NCBI GenBank assembly: GCA_029858545.1
Contig: JAOUFA010000278.1
Location: 1 to 5,206 of the forward strand
DNA: 5,206 nucleotides
Source: Betaproteobacteria bacterium
GTDB taxonomy: Bacteria; Pseudomonadota; Gammaproteobacteria; Burkholderiales; SG8-39
Direction of reading: 5' to 3'
Part shown: in pieces, positions 1 to 5,206 of the stretch
Layout of the letters: each line of letters begins with the position of its first letter
Numbering within the stretch: the stretch's first letter is position 1
The notes under the pieces: model-generated
Database searches by the model: none
Told to the model about the DNA's origin: nothing
The model's input: the letters and a program-made list of their open reading frames with translations, nothing else
Program-made: the position numbers and the translations under genes

Positions 1-2400
1 GAACGCGAAGCCGCGCAGATCCGAGCGCAGGCCGAGCGCGAGGCAGCCGTGGCGCGGGCGCGTGCCGAGGCGGATGCGATTCGCATCAAGGCCGAGGCGG
101 AGGCGCGAGTGCGCGCCGAAGTCGAGGCGCGCTTGAGGCTCGAGGCCGAAGCGAAGTTGCGCGCCGAAGCGGAAGCGAAGGCGGCGCAGGAAGCGAAGTT
201 GCGCGCCGAAGCGGAAGCGAAGGCGGCGCAGGAAGCGAAAGCGCGCGCCGAAGCGGCGGCCCGCGCCGAAACGCAGGCACAAACGCAAGTCCAGGCCGAG
301 ACAGAGGACAAAGCGCGGGCCGAGGCGGAGGCGCGGGCAAGGAGCGAGGCCGAAGCAAGGGCAAAGACCGAGGCCGAAGCGCGTGCCCGTGCGGCGGCGG
401 AGTCGGCTCGCGTGGAAGCAGAGCGCAAGCGGCGCGAGCAGGCCGAGCGCGAACAAAGCGAGTGGGATGAGCGCCGGCGCCGCGAGGAAGAGCGCCGGCG
501 CCGCGACGAGGAAGAGGCGCGTCGCGTGGCGGAACAGGAAGCGCGCAAGAAGCGCGAAGAGGAAGAACGCAGGAAGCGCGAAGCCGATGCGATGCTGGCG
601 GATGTGAAGGCGTTTGCGCGTGATGACTCGGTCGCTGAGAAGGCGCAGGAAGAGGCCGAGCGCAAGCTTCGGCAAGATCAGGAGCGAACTGCACGCGAGG
701 ACGCCGAGCGAAAGCGCAGCGAAGACGAGCGCAGGCGCAAAGAGGAGGAGCGGCGCCGGGCATCGGCCGACGATCGATCGCGCGTCCCGGGAGAAGGTTC
801 TCGCCAAGGGGGGGGCGATTCGCGCGCACGCGCGGAGGAAGACGCGCGCTTGCGTCGTGAGGCGGAGCGCCGGCGCGAAGACGAGCAGGGCAGATTGCGC
901 GAGGAAAAGGAGCGGCGCGAGCGCGAGGAAAAGGAGCAGCGCGAGCGTGAGGAGGATCGGCGCCGGCGCGAGGAAGAGGACCGGCGCCGACGCGAAGAGG
1001 ACGAACGGCGCCAGCGTGAGGACGACGAGCGCAGGCAGCGCGAGCGCGAGGAGGAAGAACGGCGCCGCCGCGAGGAGGAAGAGCGCAAGCAGCGCGAGCG
1101 CGAGGAAAAGGAGCAGCGCAAGCGCGAGGAGGCTCAACGGCGCGCGCGCGAAAAGGAGGAGAAGCGGCGCGCGAAGGAGGAGGCTCGCAGGGCCAAGGAC
1201 GCAGGCAAGGATCTCGAACCGAGAAGGCGCAGGCCTTCGGTGCCCTGGGGGTCCTATGTCGGCCGCGGCCTTCTATTGGCGCTGGTGGTCGGATTTGTCG
1301 GCGTGCATCTCGTTCCGTTCTCGACCGAAGCCTACGAGCGGGCCGCGAAGGACGCGACAGGAATGCCGGTGAAGATCGGTTCGCTGCAATTTTCGCTGAT
1401 TTCCGGCGGACAATTCCGATTCGAGAAGATCTCGATCGGACCGGTGCGTATCGGCGCTGTGCGCATGGTGCCCGAATTCGGTTCGCTGTTTGGCGACAAG
1501 TTGGCGTTCAGCAAGGTTGAAATCGAGGCTGCCGACGTGCCGCAGGATGCGATTGGCCAGCTGTTTCTCGGATCGGTCAAGGCCGCAGGCATGAAGCGCG
1601 CCAAGATTGTCGCGACAAAGGTGAAGCTGTTTGGATCGATACAAATCCCCGCGCTGGATGCGGACATCGTACTCGCCGGCGACGGTGGCCTGGAATCCAT
1701 TTCGTTCCAGGGACCTGACAAACTGATGGCCAGGCTTGAGCGCAAGGGCAATGAATTCGCGATCGAGTTGCTTGCCGGAAGCTTTTCGGTTCCATTTGGC
1801 CAGGGCGTGGTGTTGTCGGATTTCGGAATGAAGGGCAATGCAGGCCGTCAGGGTATGGTGGTAAAGGAATGGAGCGGGCTGTTGTACGAAGGGCCTCTTT
1901 CCGGCAGTGCGCGCATCAAGTGGGGCGGAAGCTGGAGCGTCGACGGCGATATCAAGGCAAGAAATGTCAATGCCGGGGTATTCGCGCCGGCCTTGATTTC
2001 GTCTGGAAAGGCGGAGGGGCAAGGGGTCTTCTCGATGTCGGCGAGTGATCCGGCCAAGCTGTTGGAGAGTGCGCAAATCAGGGGCGATATCAGCATCGAG
2101 CGCGGTGTGTTGGGGTCGATCGATATCTCCCGGGCGGTCCAAAGCGGCGGCAAACAATCAGGGGGGCGGACCGAATTCACCGAGCTGAAGGCCAACGTGA
2201 TCTACGACCGAGGGGCAATCGCGGTGCGCGGCCTGAATGTCACGGCAGTGCCGGCCGGAGCGAGGGTCGGCGGCAGCGCGGAGATTGCGGCTAACGGAAC
2301 GCTGAGCGGGCGAGTCACGGTGGAATTGAAGGCACCTGCGGCGGTGAGAACCGCCCTCGTACTGTCCGGGGACACCAAGGAGCCGCGACTGGGAAGGTAG
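1..2400 (+). CDS. Long charged-helix / single-TM / AsmA-like membrane protein (5' partial)
   Basis: The frame is open from base 1 with the same Ala/Glu/Arg composition before the first possible start (GTG at 49), so the true start lies upstream; 799 residues are visible (numbered from base 1). Residues 1-262 are a proline-free Ala/Glu/Arg helix, 263-275 a Gly/Pro/Ser hinge, 277-400 an Arg/Glu/Lys helix with runs such as EEERRR. A basic patch (RRRR, 408-411) precedes one hydrophobic segment at 421-438. The remainder resembles AsmA-family proteins: ATGMPVKIG (452-460) just after the membrane segment, alternating beta-type sequence, a late FTEL element (726-729), and an ending like the family's 'GT..PRL' (SGDTKEPRLGR). 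AsmA-like proteins are periplasmic, beta-rich, and linked to lipid movement or outer-membrane homeostasis. The positive-inside rule puts the helix in the cytoplasm. The AsmA part, about 360 residues, is shorter than E. coli AsmA (about 617). The long cytoplasmic helix is not usual for the family. The family assignment is by eye; the exact role is unknown. Confidence 0.88.
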   Translation, partial: EREAAQIRAQAEREAAVARARAEADAIRIKAEAEARVRAEVEARLRLEAEAKLRAEAEAKAAQEAKLRAEAEAKAAQEAKARAEAAARAETQAQTQVQAETEDKARAEAEARARSEAEARAKTEAEARARAAAESARVEAERKRREQAEREQSEWDERRRREEERRRRDEEEARRVAEQEARKKREEEERRKREADAMLADVKAFARDDSVAEKAQEEAERKLRQDQERTAREDAERKRSEDERRRKEEERRRASADDRSRVPGEGSRQGGGDSRARAEEDARLRREAERRREDEQGRLREEKERREREEKEQREREEDRRRREEEDRRRREEDERRQREDDERRQREREEEERRRREEEERKQREREEKEQRKREEAQRRAREKEEKRRAKEEARRAKDAGKDLEPRRRRPSVPWGSYVGRGLLLALVVGFVGVHLVPFSTEAYERAAKDATGMPVKIGSLQFSLISGGQFRFEKISIGPVRIGAVRMVPEFGSLFGDKLAFSKVEIEAADVPQDAIGQLFLGSVKAAGMKRAKIVATKVKLFGSIQIPALDADIVLAGDGGLESISFQGPDKLMARLERKGNEFAIELLAGSFSVPFGQGVVLSDFGMKGNAGRQGMVVKEWSGLLYEGPLSGSARIKWGGSWSVDGDIKARNVNAGVFAPALISSGKAEGQGVFSMSASDPAKLLESAQIRGDISIERGVLGSIDISRAVQSGGKQSGGRTEFTELKANVIYDRGAIAVRGLNVTAVPAGARVGGSAEIAANGTLSGRVTVELKAPAAVRTALVLSGDTKEPRLGR
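151..234 (+). repeat. Perfect 42-bp tandem duplication, two copies
   Basis: Bases 151-192 and 193-234 are identical. The unit encodes the 14-residue block AKLRAEAEAKAAQE, exactly two heptads, so the duplication keeps both the reading frame and any coiled-coil register. A third, diverged unit seems to start at 235 (GCGAA, then different bases). Complete identity at synonymous positions suggests a recent duplication or ongoing homogenisation. Confidence 0.95.
469..506 (+). repeat. 17-bp direct repeat with 21-base (one heptad) period
   Basis: The 17-base word GAGCGCCGGCGCCGCGA occurs at 469-485 and again at 490-506, offset by 21 bases, i.e. seven codons. It encodes the start of an ERRRR-type block within the charged helix. 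The spacing fits growth of the coding region by heptad-sized units. Confidence 0.85.
808..815 (+). repeat. Run of eight G in the hinge of the helical domain
   Basis: Eight consecutive G encode Gly270-Gly272 (GGG GGG GGC) in the only Gly/Pro-rich break of the helical region. Loss of one G would shift reading to a frame that stops at TGA 1370-1372. Gain of one G would stop at TGA 858-860. Both would remove the transmembrane and AsmA-like parts. Shorter G runs occur elsewhere in the window (six at 2161-2166, seven at 4466-4472, six at 5006-5011), so this may be only base composition. Confidence 0.9.
915..1119 (+). repeat. 28-bp exact direct repeat within the Arg/Glu/Lys helix
   Basis: Bases 915-942 and 1092-1119 are identical over 28 bases, offset by 177 bases (59 codons, in frame). 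A 17-base core of it (GCGCGAGGAAAAGGAGC) is also present at 897-913. The stretch between the copies is built of similar short Glu/Arg codon words. Because the offset is not a whole number of heptads, the copies are better explained by repeat shuffling in a low-complexity helix than by a strict coiled-coil unit. Confidence 0.85.
1261..1314 (+). other. Transmembrane segment (residues 421-438) of the AsmA-like protein
   Basis: Eighteen residues from GRGLLLALVV to GVHLV form the only strongly hydrophobic helix in the visible protein. It follows a very basic flank (RRRR at 408-411 and many Arg/Lys before it) and is followed at once by the AsmA-like sequence. This predicts an N-in, C-out orientation: helix cytoplasmic, AsmA-like part periplasmic. 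The prediction would change if another membrane segment lies upstream of the window. Confidence 0.8.
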
Positions 2401-2404
2401 CCGC

Positions 2405-2421
2405 CTGCCCGCTTCGGGTGG
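2405..2421 (+). terminator. Weak hairpin just after the stop codon, doubtful terminator
   Basis: CCCG (2408-2411), a CTT loop and CGGG (2415-2418) can pair, and the stem can be extended to seven pairs if two G-U pairs are allowed. No T run follows, so this is not a standard intrinsic terminator. It may simply cap the 3' end of the upstream message, or mean nothing. Confidence 0.2.
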
Positions 2422-2424
2422 TGC

Positions 2425-2433
2425 TGGTAATAT
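2425..2433 (+). promoter_or_regulatory. Possible extended -10 promoter for purL
   Basis: TGGTAATAT reads as a TGn extension plus the hexamer TAATAT, which keeps the most conserved -10 positions (T1, A2, T6). It is the only AT-rich patch in the gap. No good -35 box is seen about 17 bases upstream (CTGCCC region), which is tolerable for extended -10 promoters. Transcription would begin near base 2440, giving a leader of about 50 bases. No PurR-type palindrome is visible. Confidence 0.4.
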
Positions 2434-2492
2434 CGGCCCTTGGTAACCCAAGATTTCCGCACGCACCGCACAAGCGGCGGCCTCGCCCATCG

Positions 2493-5206
2493 ATGTCCCA
2501 GATTCTGACGCTGCGCGGAGCACTCGCTCTTTCGGAGTTCCGCCATGACAAGCTGCTCGACCGGCTGAGGAGCGCCCACGCCGGGCTGACTTCGCTTGAG
2601 GCGGTGTTCTGGTATTTCGTCGAAACGCGCGACGTCTTCGCGGCGACCGAAAGCGCGTTGCTCGAGCGATTGCTCGATGATGGCGCCCCCCGCCCGGTCG
2701 TACGATCCGATGGAGAGCTGTTTCTCGTCGTGCCGCGGATTGGCACGATTTCTCCCTGGTCATCCAAGGCAACCGATATTGCGCGCAACTGCGGTCTGAA
2801 AGGCGTGCAGCGCATCGAACGCGGTATTGCGTACCACGTCCGGACGCGCGGCGTCATATCTCCGGCGCGCAGCGCGCTGGCGGCCTTGCTGCACGACAGA
2901 ATGACTGAAGCCGTGCTCGGCTCGTTCGACGAGGCGCGGGCGCTTTTCCGCCATGTTCCGCCGCGGCCACTCGGTCACGTTTCGCTCGCGGCGCGCGGTC
3001 GCCTGGCGCTCGACGAGGCAAACCGTGATTTGGGCCTTGCCTTGTCGGAAGAAGAGATCGACTACCTGGTTGATGCCTATCGGCGCATCGGGCGCGACCC
3101 GACCGACGCCGAACTCACCATGTTTGCGCAGGCGAACTCCGAACATTGCCGACACAAGATTTTCAATGCGGACTGGATCATAGATGGTGTGAGGCAGCAG
3201 CGTTCACTGTTCGCGATGATCAAGCACACGCACGCCTCGCAGCCTCGCGGCACGGTTCTCGCCTATACCGACAACGCGGCGATCATGGAAGGTCGCCGAG
3301 CGCAGCGCTTCTTTCCGGATTCGGACGGGGTTTACCGCGCGCACGGGGAACTCACCCATACGGTCATGAAATGCGAGACGCATAACCATCCGACGGCGAT
3401 CGCACCCCATCCTGGCGCGGCGACCGGCGCCGGCGGCGAAATCCGCGACGAAGGCGCCACCGGTCGCGGGGCCAAGCCCAAGGCGGGACTCGTCGGGTAT
3501 TCGGTATCGAACCTGCGCATTCCGGGCGCCGTGCGTCCCTGGGAAGCGGGCGGGCCGGGCAAACCCGGGCGAATCGTCTCGGCGCTTGCGATCATGCTTG
3601 AAGGGCCCATCGGCGCCGCTTCGTTCAACAACGAATTCGGTCGCCCGAATCTCGCCGGGTACTTTCGAAGTTTCGAAATGGAAGTGGCCGGCGTCACGCG
3701 CGGCTACCACAAGCCGATCATGCTCGCCGGAGGGCTGGGGAACATTTCAGCGCAGCACACCTCGAAGGAACCGCTACCGGCGGGCAGTCTGCTGATTCAG
3801 CTCGGAGGTCCCGGCATGCTGATCGGTATGGGCGGCGGCGCCGCCTCCTCGATGGGTTCGGGAGCGAATGTCGAGGACCTCGACTACAACTCGGTGCAGC
3901 GCGGAAACGCCGAGATTCAGCGGCGTGCGCAGGAGGTGATCGACCGTTGCTGGCAGTCGGGCGAGGCGAATCCGATTCTCTCGATTCACGATGTCGGCGC
4001 CGGCGGCCTTTCGAATGCGCTGCCCGAACTGGCCCACGCGGCCGGACGCGGTGCGAGATTCGATCTGCGCGCCGCGCCTTCGGAGGACAGCGGCATGTCG
4101 CCACGCGAGGTCTGGTGCAACGAGGCGCAGGAGCGCTACGTCCTCGCGATCGCGCCCGAGTCGCTCGAACCGTTCCGGGCGCTCTGCGAGCGCGAGCGCT
4201 GTCCGTTCGCAGTGCTGGGCACGGCCACCGGTGACGATCAACTGATCGTGGAGGATTCGCAACTGGGCGATCGCCCGGTGGATCTGCCGATGGAGACGAT
4301 ACTCGGCAAGATGCCCCGCATGCTGCGCGACGTGCGGCACGCTGCACGCACTCCAGAGCGCTTTTCCTTTGACGGCATCGATCTGAAGGAGGCGGTGTAT
4401 CGAGTCCTCAGGCATCCTTCGGTGGCCGACAAGACCTTTCTCATCGCGATCGGCGACCGTACCGTGGGGGGGCTTTGCGCGCGCGACCCGTTCGTCGGTC
4501 GCTGGCAGGTGCCGGTCGCCGATTGCGCGGTCACGTTGCTCGATTACGAGGCCTATGCGGGCGAGGCCTACGCGATCGGGGAACGAACTCCGATCGCGTT
4601 GATCGACCCGAGCGCATCGGGACGCATGGCGGTAGCCGAAGCAATCACCAATTTGGCGGCCGCGCGCATTGGCTCGCTCGATCAGGTGAAACTTTCCGCC
4701 AACTGGATGGCGGCGGCGGGCTATCCGGGGGAGGACGCGGCCCTCTACGATACAGTGCGCGCGGTGGCGCTTGAATTCTGTCCCGCGCTCGGCGTGTCGA
4801 TTCCGGTCGGAAAGGATTCGCTTTCGATGCGCACCGTCTGGCGCGAGGACGGCGCCGACAAGGAGGTCGTTGCGCCGCTCTCGCTCATCGTCTCGGCGTT
4901 CGCGCCCGTGGAGGACGCGCGCGGGACGCTGACGCCCTGCCTGTGCGGCGATGCGGGCGATACCGAGCTCGTTCTCATCGACCTGGGCCGGGGGAGAAAC
5001 CGCCTGGGGGGCTCGATTCTCGCGCAGGTGCACGGACGCTTTGGCAACGAGGCTCCGGATGCGGACGATGCCGCGCTCGTCAAGGGACTGTTCGAAGCGG
5101 TCCAGGCGCTCGCGCGCGAGCGCCTCGCGCTCGCCTATCACGATCGCTCCGACGGCGGGCTCCTGGTGGCGGCCTGCGAGATGGCGTTCGCGGGAAGATG
5201 CGGGGT
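2493..5206 (+). CDS. purL: Phosphoribosylformylglycinamidine synthase, long PurL (3' partial)
   Basis: This cytoplasmic enzyme converts FGAR, glutamine and ATP to FGAM, glutamate, ADP and phosphate, step 4 of de novo purine synthesis. The window shows 904 codons of an enzyme of about 1,300 residues in its long proteobacterial form. The N-terminal domain opens with MSQILTLRGALALSEFR, like the E. coli start, and contains the SPWSSKATDIA block. Diagnostic motifs follow in order: ANSEHCRHK (214-222), ETHNHPTA (295-302), GEIRDEGATGRGAKPKAG (from 315), nucleotide-site GGGAASSM (447-454), HDVGAGG (from 499), KLSANWMAAAG (from 733), GKDSLSM (773-779) and HDRSDGG (from 883). HDVGAGG and HDRSDGG reflect the known internal duplication of the synthetase core. 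No frameshift or lost motif is seen. The missing 3' part should encode the end of the synthetase and the glutaminase domain with its Cys-His-Glu triad. ATG 2493 is the first start in the open frame and matches the family N-terminus, although no clear Shine-Dalgarno precedes it. Confidence 0.98.
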   Translation, partial: MSQILTLRGALALSEFRHDKLLDRLRSAHAGLTSLEAVFWYFVETRDVFAATESALLERLLDDGAPRPVVRSDGELFLVVPRIGTISPWSSKATDIARNCGLKGVQRIERGIAYHVRTRGVISPARSALAALLHDRMTEAVLGSFDEARALFRHVPPRPLGHVSLAARGRLALDEANRDLGLALSEEEIDYLVDAYRRIGRDPTDAELTMFAQANSEHCRHKIFNADWIIDGVRQQRSLFAMIKHTHASQPRGTVLAYTDNAAIMEGRRAQRFFPDSDGVYRAHGELTHTVMKCETHNHPTAIAPHPGAATGAGGEIRDEGATGRGAKPKAGLVGYSVSNLRIPGAVRPWEAGGPGKPGRIVSALAIMLEGPIGAASFNNEFGRPNLAGYFRSFEMEVAGVTRGYHKPIMLAGGLGNISAQHTSKEPLPAGSLLIQLGGPGMLIGMGGGAASSMGSGANVEDLDYNSVQRGNAEIQRRAQEVIDRCWQSGEANPILSIHDVGAGGLSNALPELAHAAGRGARFDLRAAPSEDSGMSPREVWCNEAQERYVLAIAPESLEPFRALCERERCPFAVLGTATGDDQLIVEDSQLGDRPVDLPMETILGKMPRMLRDVRHAARTPERFSFDGIDLKEAVYRVLRHPSVADKTFLIAIGDRTVGGLCARDPFVGRWQVPVADCAVTLLDYEAYAGEAYAIGERTPIALIDPSASGRMAVAEAITNLAAARIGSLDQVKLSANWMAAAGYPGEDAALYDTVRAVALEFCPALGVSIPVGKDSLSMRTVWREDGADKEVVAPLSLIVSAFAPVEDARGTLTPCLCGDAGDTELVLIDLGRGRNRLGGSILAQVHGRFGNEAPDADDAALVKGLFEAVQALARERLALAYHDRSDGGLLVAACEMAFAGRCG

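Noticed and set aside
608..620. GCGTTTGCGCG, resembling half of a PurR operator
   Set aside because: It lies deep inside the upstream coding region, lacks the matching half and is far from the purL start.
763..780. Short palindromes (TCGGCCGA and CGATCGATCG)
   Set aside because: They are short, GC-biased words within coding sequence, with no repeated occurrence or context to suggest a site.
86..1121. Two minus-strand open frames (86-829 and 678-1121) rich in Ser/Arg or Pro/Arg/Ala
   Set aside because: They are the antisense reading of the repetitive Glu/Arg/Ala codons of the helix gene; low complexity explains their length.
614..1372. A 252-codon + strand open frame rich in Arg/Ser/Ala
   Set aside because: It is the shifted reading of the same repetitive region. 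It is useful only for predicting the result of slippage at the G8 tract.
1..2400. TolA, because of the long Ala/Glu/Lys helix
   Set aside because: TolA has its membrane segment first and the helix in the periplasm. Here the helix precedes the membrane segment and the C-terminal part looks AsmA-like.
3774..5141. A 455-codon open frame on the minus strand
   Set aside because: It lies wholly inside purL, whose protein sequence is conserved throughout. The antisense product is Arg/His/Ala-rich with no recognisable domain, as expected opposite a GC-rich gene.

Overview
The window holds two genes on the + strand, each cut by a window edge, with a 92-base gap between them. It looks like chromosomal DNA of a GC-rich Gram-negative proteobacterium. 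The evidence is an AsmA-type periplasmic domain, which implies an outer membrane, and a long single-chain PurL that can be followed nearly residue by residue against the enterobacterial enzyme. I lean towards a betaproteobacterium, but that is an inference from GC content and general resemblance, not from a marker gene.

Bases 1-2400 are the 3' part of a gene for an unusual membrane protein. About 400 residues of almost pure charged helix (Ala/Glu/Arg, then Arg/Glu/Lys) come first. A short Gly/Pro/Ser hinge interrupts this helix. It is followed by a basic patch, one transmembrane segment and about 360 residues of AsmA-like sequence ending at the stop codon. The basic flank predicts the helix in the cytoplasm and the AsmA-like part in the periplasm. 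The helical part is repetitive at DNA level: a perfect 42-bp tandem duplication, a 28-bp direct repeat, 17-bp repeats spaced by one heptad, and a run of eight G in the hinge.

Bases 2401-2492 are intergenic. They contain a possible extended -10 promoter and a weak hairpin, but no convincing Shine-Dalgarno site. Bases 2493-5206 are the first 904 codons of purL, phosphoribosylformylglycinamidine synthase (de novo purine synthesis, step 4). Its diagnostic motifs are intact. The end of the synthetase part and the whole glutaminase domain lie beyond the window.

The two genes share a strand, but nothing in the sequence links their functions; purL probably has its own promoter. There is no sign of a mobile element, CRISPR array, RNA gene or prophage. 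The only candidate for something poorly described is the fusion of a long cytoplasmic helix to an AsmA-like domain.
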